In this document: piece by piece, positions 41,283-51,240 of the stretch
Layout of the letters: each line of letters begins with the position of its first letter
Position numbering within the stretch: position 1 is the first letter of the stretch
Source: Psychrobacillus sp044762655
GTDB lineage: Bacteria; Bacillota; Bacilli; Bacillales_A; Planococcaceae
Reading direction: 5' to 3'
Length of the DNA: 64,000 bases
Assembly: GCF_044762655.1 (NCBI RefSeq)
Contig: NZ_JBIWER010000001.1
Location: forward strand, 1 to 64,000
The notes under the pieces: model-generated
The model's input: the letters and a program-made list of their open reading frames with translations, nothing else
The model's database searches: none
Told to the model about the DNA's origin: nothing
Made by a program: the position numbers and the translations under genes

Positions 41283-42389
41283 TTAAACTACTTCTTCTTT
41301 TTTAATTACTATTGGTTTATTTCTCGCTGTAATGATTCGATCCCTTGTAATGATTACTTGTTTATCCGTAATCACATTTTCGATATGTGCTCCTTCTTCA
41401 ATGTCACCCTTTTGCATAATGATACTGTTTTTAACTACTGCACCTTTTTTAACTTTTACTCCTCGAAAAATAATACTATTTTCCACGGTGCCTTCAATAA
41501 TACATCCATTAGCAATTAAAGAATTAGATACCTTTGATGAATTTGTGAATTCGGCAGGTGCTTCATGTTTAATTTTGGTGAAAACTTCCCATGAATCATA
41601 AAAAAAGTTACGAAGAATTTCTGGGTTAAGAAATTCCATATTACTGGCATGGTATGTATCTAGGGAATGAATAAATGGCATATAACCCGTGAACTGATAC
41701 CCCTGCACTTTCAAATTTACTAAATTTGCTTTAACAATATCTTTCAAAAAATCATACTCATCATACTCAATACAGTTCTTAATCAAATCTATTAATAGTT
41801 GTTTTTTAATCACATATGTTTCCAAACATACTTTGTCACCTTTCTTAGGTGACGTATAAAGGTTTATATCAAGGACTTCATCATTTGTATCAAGTGAACA
41901 TTGATGATAAATTGGTCTTTTAACTGGTACACCATCATAATCCTTATACAGAACTGTAATATCAGCTTCACTACGCTCGTGTTCTTTGATCACATCGTTA
42001 AAGTCAATTTTACATATATGATGCCCTGGAGCAATAATTACTGTATCTGCAGTTGCACGTTGGAAAAATTCTAAATGATCATAGAACTGTTGTAAATCTC
42101 CTCTAATCTTTTCATCAGGATGAATGGAAGGAAGAATAAATAAACCTTGTGAGCGATGATCAAGATCCCATTCCTTTCCAGAACCTAGATGATCCATTAA
42201 TGATCTATATTTATCTTTTGTGAAAATGGCAACTTTACTGACGGAGACATTCATAAAGTTTGACATAGTGAAATCGATCATCCGATAGCGGCCGCCAAAG
42301 GGTAAGGAGGCAAGGCAACGGTGATGGGTCAATTCTTTTAATATTGGTCTTTCATTTACAAGATTTATAACACCTAATACATTCCTCAT
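41283..42389 (-). CDS. glgD: GlgD subunit of glucose-1-phosphate adenylyltransferase
   Basis: 368 residues, similar to the catalytic subunit but with a degraded sugar-nucleotide motif, as usual for GlgD. SLPFGGRYRMIDFTMSN near the start, left-handed helix repeats near the end (VENSIIFRGVKVKKGAVVKNSIIMQKGDIE). It associates with GlgC to form ADP-glucose pyrophosphorylase and raises its activity, by work on Geobacillus/Bacillus homologues. AGGAGG lies 7 nt before the ATG. Confidence 0.93.
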   Translation of the reverse strand: MRNVLGVINLVNERPILKELTHHRCLASLPFGGRYRMIDFTMSNFMNVSVSKVAIFTKDKYRSLMDHLGSGKEWDLDHRSQGLFILPSIHPDEKIRGDLQQFYDHLEFFQRATADTVIIAPGHHICKIDFNDVIKEHERSEADITVLYKDYDGVPVKRPIYHQCSLDTNDEVLDINLYTSPKKGDKVCLETYVIKKQLLIDLIKNCIEYDEYDFLKDIVKANLVNLKVQGYQFTGYMPFIHSLDTYHASNMEFLNPEILRNFFYDSWEVFTKIKHEAPAEFTNSSKVSNSLIANGCIIEGTVENSIIFRGVKVKKGAVVKNSIIMQKGDIEEGAHIENVITDKQVIITRDRIITARNKPIVIKKEEVV

Positions 42390-42404
42390 ATAAACTACCT
42401 CCTA

Positions 42405-43562
42405 TTATAAAGCTTGTAGCAAAGCTGTTTTAGATGAAACCATCTGATTTTCACCAATTAATGTAAGTCCTTGTTTTGAGTCAGAGATAATAGCGCCATC
42501 TTCGATGATTGTACCAGTACCGATTATTGCCTTTTCAATTATTACATTATTCCCGATTTTCACATTTGGCATAATTACAGAATTTTTTACGATAGAGCCC
42601 CTTCCAACTTGGACATTATAGGAAAGAACAGAATGGTTTACCATCCCAAATACCAAACAGCCTTCATTGATCAAAGATTGGGTCACATCAGCATCTTCAG
42701 ATATATATTGTGGGGGGTGATTGGCATTCCCTGCGTATATTTGCCAGTTTGGGTCTCCAAGCTTGAAATCAGATGATTCTTCCAATAAATCCATATGCGC
42801 TTCCCATAAGCTTTCAATAGTACCTACGTCTTTCCAGTAACCTTTAAATCGATACGCTTGTAATTTTGCTTCATCATTAAGCATCTTTGGAATAATATCT
42901 TTACCAAAGTCATTGGTGGAACTGCTATCCTGTTCGTCTTCTGTTAAATATTTTTTTAAATGTTTCCAATTAAAGATATACACACCCATCGATGCTAAAT
43001 TACTTTTTGGATGTTTCGGTTTTTCATCAAATTCAATAATTTGATCTGTTTCGTCGGTATTCATTATGCCAAAGCGATTTGCTTCTTCCCATGGCACCTC
43101 TATAACAGCAATGGTCGCATGTGCACCCTTATCAATATGATCTTCAAGCATTTTATTATAATCCATCTTGTAAATATGATCACCTGAGATAACAAGTACA
43201 TATTCCGGGTCGTTATGATCGATAAAATGGAAATTTTGGTACACTGCATTTGCGGTACCTTTATACCATTCACCTCCATCTTTCCCTTGATAAGGCGGAA
43301 GCATAGATACCCCTCCCTTATTACGGTCTAGATCCCACGGGCGACCGTTTCCAATATATGAATTCAAAAGATGCGGGCGATATTGAGTAAGTATGCCGAC
43401 TGTATCAATACCGGAATGTGTACAGTTGCTTAAGGTAAAATCGATAATCCGATATTTCCCTCCAAATGGTACTGCGGGTTTAGCTAAGTCACTCGTCAAT
43501 TCCCCCAGCCTTGAACCTTGACCACCTGCTAAAAGCATTGCAACCCATTTCTTAGATGTCAT
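42405..43562 (-). CDS. glgC: Glucose-1-phosphate adenylyltransferase GlgC
   Basis: 385 residues. LLAGGQGSRLGELTSDLAKPAVPFGGKYRIIDFTLSN is the nucleotide-binding signature and PWDLDRNKGGVSMLPP the substrate loop; hexapeptide-type repeats end the chain. It makes ADP-glucose from ATP and glucose-1-phosphate, the committed step of glycogen synthesis. Its start overlaps the end of glgB by 11 nt, so the two are translationally coupled. Confidence 0.95.
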   Translation of the reverse strand: MTSKKWVAMLLAGGQGSRLGELTSDLAKPAVPFGGKYRIIDFTLSNCTHSGIDTVGILTQYRPHLLNSYIGNGRPWDLDRNKGGVSMLPPYQGKDGGEWYKGTANAVYQNFHFIDHNDPEYVLVISGDHIYKMDYNKMLEDHIDKGAHATIAVIEVPWEEANRFGIMNTDETDQIIEFDEKPKHPKSNLASMGVYIFNWKHLKKYLTEDEQDSSSTNDFGKDIIPKMLNDEAKLQAYRFKGYWKDVGTIESLWEAHMDLLEESSDFKLGDPNWQIYAGNANHPPQYISEDADVTQSLINEGCLVFGMVNHSVLSYNVQVGRGSIVKNSVIMPNVKIGNNVIIEKAIIGTGTIIEDGAIISDSKQGLTLIGENQMVSSKTALLQAL

Positions 43563-45501
43563 TTGTATTGACTCCCCTTTTTCTTGTTTTTGTTTCTTTC
43601 ATAAAAATAGCAACCCCTAGCGGTGGCACGGTAATTTCCATACTGCATGGAAGGTTATTATGCGGGATCTTACTGGCCAGTATTGGAGCTGAATTTAACT
43701 GTCCCGATCCGCCAAATGCTGTAGCATCGCTATTAAATGCTTCGTAATATTTTCCGATGGACGGAACTCCTATTTGATAGTTATGGTAAACATCGGATGA
43801 AAAATTACAAACAACAATGCAATAATCGCCCTTCCGTTTTCCTTTTCTCATAAAGGTAATCACGCTTTGTTTCGCATTGTCCGCATCGATCCATTGAAAG
43901 CCGGCTTGCTCATGATCTAGGCGCCAGAGAGAACTGGTTTCCTGATAGAATTTATTTAATTCTTTATAGTATTTAAAAAAAGTAGAGTGAGCATCAAAAT
44001 CTAATAGCAACCAATCCATTTCTTGCGAGTATTTCCATTCGTCAAACTGACCAAACTCACTGCCCATAAACACAAGTTTTTTCCCAGGATGTACAAACAA
44101 ATAGCCAAATAAGAGGCGTAAATTCGCAAACTTTTGCCAGTAATCGCCTGGCATTTTGTTTACCAATGACCTTTTTCCATGCACTATTTCATCATGTGAA
44201 AATGGAAGGACAAAATTTTCTGAAAATGCATATAAAAATGAAAAAGTTAGTAAGTGATGATGCTCTGGTCGTTGATTAACATCAAGCTTCATATATTTAA
44301 GTACGTCATTTGTCCAACCCATATTCCACTTATAATTGAATCCAAGTCCACCTGCAATAGTGGGACTTGTTACCAGCGGCCATTCAGTTGCTTCCTCCGC
44401 CATCATGAGGACACCGGGATATTTTCGAAAAATGGTTTCATTTAACTTTTTTAAAAAATCGATTGCCTCAAAATTTTCTTCACCACCATACTGATTTTTC
44501 AATTTAACTGGAAGTGGATTATCATGATTCAGATAAATCATAGATGAAACTGCATCAATTCGAATTCCATCAACATGATAGACATCCATCCAAAACATTG
44601 CGTTTGAAATTAGAAAGCTTACGACTTCAGGTTTGCTATAGTCAAAGCTATATGTCCCCCAGATTGGTCGCTCGGCTCGCATAGGATCTGTCGATTCGAA
44701 GAGAGGTGTTCCATCGAACTGTCCAAGACCATGGACATCTTTACAAAAATGTGCGGGTACCCAATCAAGAATCACACCAATACCCTTTTGATGGCATTGA
44801 TCTATAAAATACATTAATTGCTCAGGTGTACCGTATCTGCTAGTCGCTGAGTAATATCCTGTTATTTGATAGCCCCATGAACCATCGTAGGGATGCTCCA
44901 TAACAGGCAGCAACTCAATATGTGTAAAGCCATTTTCAATTGCATAATCGATTAATTCGTCTGCGAGTTCTTGATAATTATAAAATCCACCATCTTCTCT
45001 TTGTTTCCAGGAAGCCAAGTGAACTTCGTAAATCGCCATCGGTTTGTGGTAAATATCTTGCTTTACTCGCTGGGCCATCCATTTTTGATCTTGCCATTCA
45101 AAGGTATTTAAATTGTAAACAATAGAAGCTGTTGCTGGCCGCATCTCTGAATAAAAGGCATACGGATCTGATTTTAATACCTTCCGTCCATCTACTCCTA
45201 TAACTTCATATTTATAGATGTCTCCATGCGCTAGCTCAGAAACTAATAATACCCAGAGGCCAGAATGATCTAAGCGTTCCATTAGATGTTGGGTACCATT
45301 CCAATTATTAAAATCACCTACGATGGATACCTGTTTTGCATTTGGCGCCCAAACAGCAAAACGCACACCTTGAATATCGCCTTCATCAAGTATATGAGCT
45401 CCAAGCATCTTATAACTTTCAAACAGTGTTCCTTCATGAAAAAGGTATACATCAAAATCACTAGGGTATTGCAAGCTATTCGTCTTCAAAATCTCTACCA
45501 T
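43552..45501 (-). CDS. glgB: 1,4-alpha-glucan branching enzyme GlgB
   Basis: 649 residues, typical of Bacillus GlgB (GH13). An N-terminal CBM48-like domain (GVRFAVWAPNAKQVSIVGDFNNWNG), then the catalytic barrel: DGIRIDAVSSMIYLNHD (nucleophile Asp), MMAEEATEWP (acid/base Glu), FSHDEIVHGKRSL (third acidic residue). It cuts alpha-1,4 chains and rejoins them as alpha-1,6 branches. First gene of the glycogen operon; the promoter must lie between 45502 and the terminator at 45626. Confidence 0.95.
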   Translation of the reverse strand: MVEILKTNSLQYPSDFDVYLFHEGTLFESYKMLGAHILDEGDIQGVRFAVWAPNAKQVSIVGDFNNWNGTQHLMERLDHSGLWVLLVSELAHGDIYKYEVIGVDGRKVLKSDPYAFYSEMRPATASIVYNLNTFEWQDQKWMAQRVKQDIYHKPMAIYEVHLASWKQREDGGFYNYQELADELIDYAIENGFTHIELLPVMEHPYDGSWGYQITGYYSATSRYGTPEQLMYFIDQCHQKGIGVILDWVPAHFCKDVHGLGQFDGTPLFESTDPMRAERPIWGTYSFDYSKPEVVSFLISNAMFWMDVYHVDGIRIDAVSSMIYLNHDNPLPVKLKNQYGGEENFEAIDFLKKLNETIFRKYPGVLMMAEEATEWPLVTSPTIAGGLGFNYKWNMGWTNDVLKYMKLDVNQRPEHHHLLTFSFLYAFSENFVLPFSHDEIVHGKRSLVNKMPGDYWQKFANLRLLFGYLFVHPGKKLVFMGSEFGQFDEWKYSQEMDWLLLDFDAHSTFFKYYKELNKFYQETSSLWRLDHEQAGFQWIDADNAKQSVITFMRKGKRKGDYCIVVCNFSSDVYHNYQIGVPSIGKYYEAFNSDATAFGGSGQLNSAPILASKIPHNNLPCSMEITVPPLGVAIFMKETKTRKRGVNTNDI

Positions 45502-45625
45502 TTCAACACCTCTTTCAATCTATGAATATTTCATTTTATATATCAGTACTTCTCTTTGATTATTCGCCATCAATTTTAAAACACCTTTTATTATTTAACT
45601 TTTCTTAATAATAGATAAATTTCGA

Positions 45626-45657
45626 CAAAAAAAGCCCTCCATTGAATGAAGGACTTT
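45626..45657 (-). terminator. Terminator separating the GH15-like gene from glgB
   Basis: AAGTCCT/AGGGCTT stem with TTTTTTT on the minus strand, so the gene at 45776 is not in the glgB transcript except by read-through. Confidence 0.75.
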
Positions 45658-45775
45658 TGAAAATATATTTTGTTCTTGAAAAATAAATAACGGAAATATA
45701 CTATAGTTGACCACAGACTAGTTATCAGCTGTCCTCCCTATTAAAATGCAATCTTAGAACTCCTGTAAATTAAGA

Positions 45776-46798
45776 TCAGTCATTTCCTGTCAATTGTATA
45801 GAAGGTGTAGTAATCCTACGGTTTAAAAATAAATAGGAAAGGGAGACAGACCACGCTAGTGGAGTGTTGCCATTTGGAACATTTTTACCGCCAATATATA
45901 ATTCAGGTACCTCCCAATTTTCTGGTACGATTCGTTCCGTTTTATTTACATATTCATAAGCCCTATCATGCATGCCAAGTTCAAAATAGCACAATCCTAG
46001 CCAAGGTAGTCCGAAGCACCATTCTGCTTCGCTCCCTTCGTTGTAATATTGATCGTTCTCATAACGAATACAGCCATTTGTTCGCTCTAGGCGTTCGGAA
46101 ACCATCTCGACAATTTTAAGTGCTGTTGTCCTTTCAACAATGCGATATGGATAGATAAGTGAAAGAAGGGATAAATCGGTTTCTTTTGTTTCACTTTCCC
46201 TAGGCAATAGAAAACGCAGCGTCTCTTCACCTTTTTGAATCAGTTCATCTTTAACATTTACGAGCATTTTAACCGCACGTAACCCCGCCACACATGCACC
46301 TACACTTGAAGCATGCAGTTCCATATTCTCTTCCCACATTCCATTATCCTTTGCCTGCCAGTATTGAAGACACTCTAGATAGTCGACTAGCTTCTGAACA
46401 ATAGCAAGATCTTTCTCATCACGGATTACTTTATGTCCGTGACTCACTCCAACTCCTACTCCCCATAGGAATGCTCCGATAGCATCGTTCTGAGCATGAC
46501 CCCATTCTTGGCTCAATTCCTTTAAATCTGTAGAATATCGTGAATGAATATATTCAAATAGATAAACCGGTTTTTTTTCTCGGTGAATGTCGATTTTCCA
46601 TTCATAGGTTTTAAATAGTTCAAATAAAGCATGATATGCTTTTTCATACCTATCAGATTGGCTTTGCAAAAAAGGCAAAACTGTGTATACGACATCACGT
46701 ATCCAAACAAAATGATAGTCTTTTGAAACACTGGCAGTGTAAGCGCCGTTCTGTAGGCGCATCCGATCTAATACTTCAATTGCATTGTTGATATTCAT
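45776..46798 (-). CDS. GH15-like glucan hydrolase/(alpha/alpha)6 protein
   Basis: 340 residues, half the length of classical glucoamylases, consisting of the (alpha/alpha)6 barrel only. VWIRDVVYTVLPFL, EWGHAQNDAIGAFLWGVG, NGMWEEN (probable acid Glu) and NTPLAWSVSLSYLF are typical of GH15 and phosphorylase-kinase-alpha-like proteins. Being next to the glycogen genes, it may trim glycogen or maltodextrins. No signal peptide is seen, so it acts inside the cell. GGGAGG lies before the ATG, and a cre-like site lies about 80 nt upstream. Confidence 0.75.
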   Translation of the reverse strand: MNINNAIEVLDRMRLQNGAYTASVSKDYHFVWIRDVVYTVLPFLQSQSDRYEKAYHALFELFKTYEWKIDIHREKKPVYLFEYIHSRYSTDLKELSQEWGHAQNDAIGAFLWGVGVGVSHGHKVIRDEKDLAIVQKLVDYLECLQYWQAKDNGMWEENMELHASSVGACVAGLRAVKMLVNVKDELIQKGEETLRFLLPRESETKETDLSLLSLIYPYRIVERTTALKIVEMVSERLERTNGCIRYENDQYYNEGSEAEWCFGLPWLGLCYFELGMHDRAYEYVNKTERIVPENWEVPELYIGGKNVPNGNTPLAWSVSLSYLFLNRRITTPSIQLTGND

Positions 46799-46871
46799 AT
46801 ACGAGACCTCCCTTAAATAATACCTTTACAGTGATTGTTAACCATTTGCGTTTATTCTAGACAAATCATTC

Positions 46872-46887
46872 CCCGAAAGCGCTTCCT
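46872..46887. promoter_or_regulatory. CcpA cre-like site
   Basis: CCCGAAAGCGCTTCCT contains the core GAAAGCGCTTnC of the TGNAANCGNWNNCW consensus. It lies in the promoter region of the GH15-like gene, so carbon catabolite control is likely. Confidence 0.55.
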
Positions 46888-46966
46888 TTTTATAATAAAG
46901 AGATTTAACTCAATTTCATAAAAGAGTATTTTGTAGGAAAACCGAACAAATTTGATTTCCGCTTCA

Positions 46967-47002
46967 GGCGGCTGTTCCGCTGGAGTCGCTGACTTATAAG
47001 TA
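46967..47002. repeat. GC-rich degenerate intergenic element
   Basis: TTTCCGCTTCAGGCGGCTGTTCCGCTGGAGTC resembles the element at 29956. The rest of 47003-47334 shows no gene, only AT-rich DNA. Confidence 0.35.
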
Positions 47003-47334
47003 CAGTCAACTATATCTACCTATAAAGCAATTACCGAATGTAGAATCACGTTAACGTTCATTTTTTATTGATATAAGTAATTAAAAATTGACTCATTTAA
47101 ATACTTATATTTTATGTAGGATTCTGTTATTTGGAAAAGCAATAGACCCAATACACAAAAATGTTTATTTGCGTTGGAAAAATGCCAAAAATTCCATTTG
47201 GTTAACAGTGTAAGTATCTTTTATTGCTAATACCCCTAAGATATAAATTCAAATCACCTTTTGACATTTATTCCTCGAATAATGTTTACTAACCCATATT
47301 GACATATCTTCTTTATGTAATACCAACTTATTAA

Positions 47335-47378
47335 GAAAAAAAACATAACGATGCCCTTTAAGGGTTACGTCATGTTTC
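47335..47378 (-). terminator. Terminator of the LLM gene at 47395
   Basis: AACATGACGTAACCCTT and AAAGGGCATCGTTATGTT form a long interrupted stem, followed by eight T on the minus strand. Confidence 0.8.
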
Positions 47379-47394
47379 GTTTAAATCCAAATAT

Positions 47395-48402
47395 TTAAAG
47401 TTGATCTACGGCTTCCTTCAATATTTCATACGAGCGTCTTCTAGCTTCCTGATCGAAAACATATGTAACAGCCATCAATTCATCTACTTGAAATGCTCCT
47501 AAGAATGAATTTAATTGCTCGGTGATTTTATTTCGGTCGCCTTTAAAATTATAAGCCGACATTCTACGGACCGCATTTTCTTCTAAATGATTCCACTGAC
47601 CTTCCATGCTATCAACTGGAGGCTGTAATAGGTCCTTTTTCCCAGTAACTACATTTAAATAAAAAAGATCACTAGTTGTAGATAGCTTTTCCGCTTTCTC
47701 ATTTGTATCTGCTGCTATTACATTTACACAAATTATCACGTATGGTGCAGCTAAATACTCAGAAGGAACAAACTTACTTCTGTAAATTTCTATTGCAATT
47801 TCCATTTGCTGAGGGGCAAAATGTGCAGCGAATGCATAAGGTAGCCCTAATCGAGCAGCCAATTCTGCACTTGAGGTACTTGAGCCAAGGATATAAATTG
47901 GTACATTGGCACCTACACCTGGAAATGCACGAACTCCACTTTGGTAATTTAATGATTTAAAGTAATTTTGCAATTCCACCACATCCTGTGGGAAAGAGAA
48001 AGAAGTTTCCTGTGTCGTTCTTCGTAGAGCATGAGCCGTTTGCATATCCGTTCCTGGAGCGCGACCAAGTCCTAAATCTAGTCTATTTGGATAAAGGCTT
48101 TCTAGTGTACCAAACTGCTCTGCAACAACAAGTGGTGCATGATTTGGCAACATAATTCCACCTGAACCTACTTTAATAGTTTCTGTTTTTTCCAACACAT
48201 GCCCGATTAAAATGGAAGTAGCGGAGCTAATCACATTCGGTGCATTGTGATGTTCCGTTAGCCAATATCGATTGTATCCTAGTTTTTCTGCATATTGTGC
48301 AAGACTAACCATATCTTTAAAAGCTTCTTTATTTGTCTGACCTTCTTTTACGGCCACTAAGTCCAAAACAGATACAGGAATGGACTGAAGTTTTCTATTC
48401 AT
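47395..48402 (-). CDS. Luciferase-like (LLM) flavin monooxygenase, MsnO8 type, copy 2
   Basis: 335 residues, paralogue of the gene at 32573 over the whole length: SVLDLVAVKEGQTN, GYNRYWLTEHHNAPNVISSATSI, IKVGSGGIMLPNHAPLVVAEQFGTLESLYPNRLDLGLGRAPGTD. Flavin-dependent oxidoreductase of unknown substrate. Separately transcribed: AAGGAGAG precedes the ATG, and a strong terminator follows. B. subtilis has similar LLM enzymes (YwcH/YceB type, from memory). Confidence 0.87.
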   Translation of the reverse strand: MNRKLQSIPVSVLDLVAVKEGQTNKEAFKDMVSLAQYAEKLGYNRYWLTEHHNAPNVISSATSILIGHVLEKTETIKVGSGGIMLPNHAPLVVAEQFGTLESLYPNRLDLGLGRAPGTDMQTAHALRRTTQETSFSFPQDVVELQNYFKSLNYQSGVRAFPGVGANVPIYILGSSTSSAELAARLGLPYAFAAHFAPQQMEIAIEIYRSKFVPSEYLAAPYVIICVNVIAADTNEKAEKLSTTSDLFYLNVVTGKKDLLQPPVDSMEGQWNHLEENAVRRMSAYNFKGDRNKITEQLNSFLGAFQVDELMAVTYVFDQEARRRSYEILKEAVDQL

Positions 48403-48572
48403 ATTTTTTCTCTCCTTCGGTATTCAAACATCTCCATTTGATAATAGAGCCAAGTAAAAGTTTCTTCAAGGTATCTGCTTCATAGTGACAGAAACTAAAA
48501 CTGTCATATCGCATAGAAATATTTGTTGAACTTTTTGATTGGAATTTAATTTCTATGTAGATTTCTCATATT

Positions 48573-48600
48573 AAAAAGCCCATCCTCAAAGGATGAGCCT
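48573..48600 (-). terminator. Terminator of the carboxypeptidase gene
   Basis: GGCTCATCC/GGATGGGC stem followed by TTTTTAA on the minus strand. Confidence 0.8.
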
Positions 48601-48662
48601 CCATCGCTTCCTATACTTTTAAAAGTTTTACCTATCATCAACAAAAATATTATCTCATTCCC

Positions 48663-50120
48663 CTAGAATTCTTTTGCTATTTCCTTAACAATTTCATCAA
48701 TCGTAGTGGAAGCACCTGATTTGTTTTGGACTAAAACACTAAAAATATAAGACTGTCCACTACTTGCTTCTAAATAACCACTTAGTGTACTAACACCCGT
48801 TAATGATCCTGTTTTTGCATAGACTTTTCCAGCTGTTAATGGGTCCTTTAAGCGATTCCTTAACGTACCACCTATCATTCGATCTGTATTTGCAGCTACT
48901 GGTAAGCTAGTAAAATAGGTAGTAAACCATTCTTCACCTTGCACTTTAAATAACAACTCACTCATTGATAAACTCGATACCCTATTTTCATGAGACATTC
49001 CAGAACCATCTTCAAATTGCCAATCTGCCATATCAACGTTAATAGAATTTCCATATTCTCTTAAAACTTGTAAACCTGCCTCTGTGCTACCATGATGATT
49101 TTTAACTTTACCCATTGTTTTCACTAATATATCTGCAATTCCGTTATTACTAAGTTTCATATACGGGATTAGCATTTGCTCTAGTGTCATTGATTGCTTC
49201 CTTGCGACGAGTTGAGCACTTTTTGGTGTTGCAGCTTGAAATACTTTGTCTTTTGAATACTCGATTCCTGCTTCTGCTAAAACCGCTTGGAACATTGATA
49301 ATGTATGTGTAGTTGGATGTTTGACAGTCACCCATTCTCTTTTAGTCTTATCGACAGGAAGATTCCCACTTACGACAATCTTGTTTGTTTCGTATAATCT
49401 TTCAATGGTTATTGTATTGGCTTTTCCTGCTTCCACTGTCTGCGCTTCGTTTACTATTTGTAAATCGCCAATATGTGGCGTTATTTTAATAGATGGCAAG
49501 TCCCCAACAGTAGTTCCGATTGCTTCAACTATAATCGTACCAGTATCATAATCTGTGTTAGGAGATGTAGTTAAAGCTGAAATAGGTGCAGCATAATAAT
49601 AAGATTCGTCCCCAACCCAAATTCCTGGTGTCAATAAATCATCATCAAACCATTTGTCATCCCCTACAATCCGCCCATCAACTTTATGAATACCCTCTGC
49701 TTTTAACTCTTTTACGAACAGTTGTAAGTCTTCTATAGATAGGGTTGGATCACCTTCACCTTTTAAATAGACATCTCCTTTTAAAACTCCATTAGACATC
49801 TTTCCAGAAGTATAGAGGCTCGTACTAAAACGATAATCCTTACCTAGTACATCTAAAGCAGCTGCAGTAGTCAACAGTTTCATATTAGATGCTGGTTTTA
49901 CGGCTGTAAGCCCATTGTAGCCATATTTTATTTCACCTGAAAACCGGTCTCTTACAGTAATACTTACATCTGCTCCAGCTAGTTTTTCGTCTATAATGTT
50001 AGTAATAGAATCACTTAAGGTTTTATCTATTACTTCCTCAGCTTGTGCGCTATTTTGAAAACTAATCATTCCCAAAACCAGTACCCAAGCCATCATCATT
50101 GTCATCCATTTTCTCTTCAT
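48663..50120 (-). CDS. dacC: D-alanyl-D-alanine carboxypeptidase/endopeptidase, S13 family (DacC/PBP4a-like)
   Basis: 485 residues from ATG 50120 (AGGAGG 6 nt upstream; the frame continues upstream without a site). Signal peptide MKRKWMTMMMAWVLVLGMIS ending near AQA-EEV. Penicillin-binding motifs: PASNMK (active Ser, SxxK), SNNG (SxN), AKTGSL (KTG). The large insert between SxxK and SxN is typical of S13/class C3 enzymes. It should trim or cut cross-links in peptidoglycan outside the membrane. In B. subtilis the homologue is expressed in stationary phase. Stand-alone gene. Confidence 0.9.
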   Translation of the reverse strand: MKRKWMTMMMAWVLVLGMISFQNSAQAEEVIDKTLSDSITNIIDEKLAGADVSITVRDRFSGEIKYGYNGLTAVKPASNMKLLTTAAALDVLGKDYRFSTSLYTSGKMSNGVLKGDVYLKGEGDPTLSIEDLQLFVKELKAEGIHKVDGRIVGDDKWFDDDLLTPGIWVGDESYYYAAPISALTTSPNTDYDTGTIIVEAIGTTVGDLPSIKITPHIGDLQIVNEAQTVEAGKANTITIERLYETNKIVVSGNLPVDKTKREWVTVKHPTTHTLSMFQAVLAEAGIEYSKDKVFQAATPKSAQLVARKQSMTLEQMLIPYMKLSNNGIADILVKTMGKVKNHHGSTEAGLQVLREYGNSINVDMADWQFEDGSGMSHENRVSSLSMSELLFKVQGEEWFTTYFTSLPVAANTDRMIGGTLRNRLKDPLTAGKVYAKTGSLTGVSTLSGYLEASSGQSYIFSVLVQNKSGASTTIDEIVKEIAKEF

Positions 50121-50309
50121 GTTTTTCCTCCTAATCTGAATTTTAAAAATATTGCTTAGGAGTATATTCATCAAAAAGATAATTTATCCTTTAAAACTAT
50201 AAAAAATAGGCTTTTCGATCGGGATTGAACGTTTCAAACCACATCGATAAACCTATATTCAATAGAATATTAAGAAGAATAATATTTGTATACTAATTTT
50301 TATTCACGA

Positions 50310-51023
50310 TTAGATATTATTCATTCGATCAATTTCCCGCTTCATCTCCATTTCATGTTTTTTCAGTTCTTCTGTAAACATACTTCTAATTCCTTCTTTG
50401 TCACCGAACATTAGGATGAAATCACCTTCCTGAAGCTTCGTATTAAGTCTCTTCTTCCGAATGATAATTTCACCACGCTTAATTAATAATACATTTATGT
50501 CTTCCACTGAATTTAGTTTTTCTCCCAATTCCTCTCCAATCATCTTAGAGGAACTATGTAGAGGAATTTCCACTAAGTAATCATTTTCTTCCGTTAGAAA
50601 GACTTCTTTTATTGTCAAATCCTGAAGATCAAAATTCTTTTCTAGTTCACGTTTGAATAAATCGGATAGTCTGTTCTTTACTTTATTCATTTTCAAAACA
50701 AATAGGCACAACACTAATATTCCAGCTGCATAACCTATTTTCATCGTGAAAAATTCATCTGAGAGGATGCTACTAATGGCAGAAATAATTACTGCTAATG
50801 AAAATGCTCCAAAAAGGATTAAAAAAGCCCCAAGATTCCTTCGTATGGGATGATCAATAATTAGTTCTGATTCTCCTGTGGTAAATCCAGTTCCTGTAAG
50901 CATGGAAATAACCTGAAATCTTGCAATAGGTTTTTTTAGTCCGGTAAAAGTAAAGAGAATGGTAATAATTTCTATGACAACCAAAATAATTGTTAGATAG
51001 ATAAAAATAAATAAATACCCCAT
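50310..51023 (-). CDS. Membrane protein with C-terminal RCK_C (TrkA-C) domain
   Basis: 237 residues. Three hydrophobic segments (about 3-26, 62-84, 92-112) surround GTGFTTGESELIIDHPIRR, then a cytoplasmic RCK_C domain from about 130 (LTIKEVFLTEENDYLVEIPLHSSSKMIGEELGEKL...VLLIKRGEIIIRKKRLNTKLQEGDFILMFGD). RCK_C domains bind ligands, often c-di-AMP, and gate cation transporters. It lacks a full ion-channel pore, so it may be a regulatory partner. AGGTAG precedes the ATG. Stand-alone gene. Confidence 0.78.
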   Translation of the reverse strand: MGYLFIFIYLTIILVVIEIITILFTFTGLKKPIARFQVISMLTGTGFTTGESELIIDHPIRRNLGAFLILFGAFSLAVIISAISSILSDEFFTMKIGYAAGILVLCLFVLKMNKVKNRLSDLFKRELEKNFDLQDLTIKEVFLTEENDYLVEIPLHSSSKMIGEELGEKLNSVEDINVLLIKRGEIIIRKKRLNTKLQEGDFILMFGDKEGIRSMFTEELKKHEMEMKREIDRMNNI

Positions 51024-51167
51024 TTGGTTCTACCTCCGATTGTATCTGTGAAATATCACTTAACCTTTAACCTCACCTTCCCATAATCGATCAATTTAAA
51101 ACATACTAGATTCTGTTTTTTCATAAACAGAGTAAGGAAAATAATTTTAAGGACGATGTTCCTCCAA

Positions 51168-51199
51168 TAAAAAAAGCATTCAACAAATTGTCGAACACC
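51168..51199 (-). terminator. Terminator beyond the LysM remnant
   Basis: GTGTTCGACA/TGTTGAATGC imperfect 10-bp stem with TTTTTTT on the minus strand. Confidence 0.6.
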
Positions 51200-51240
51200 T
51201 TAATAGTGAAATTATTTATTTAACATATCCGGATATAATC

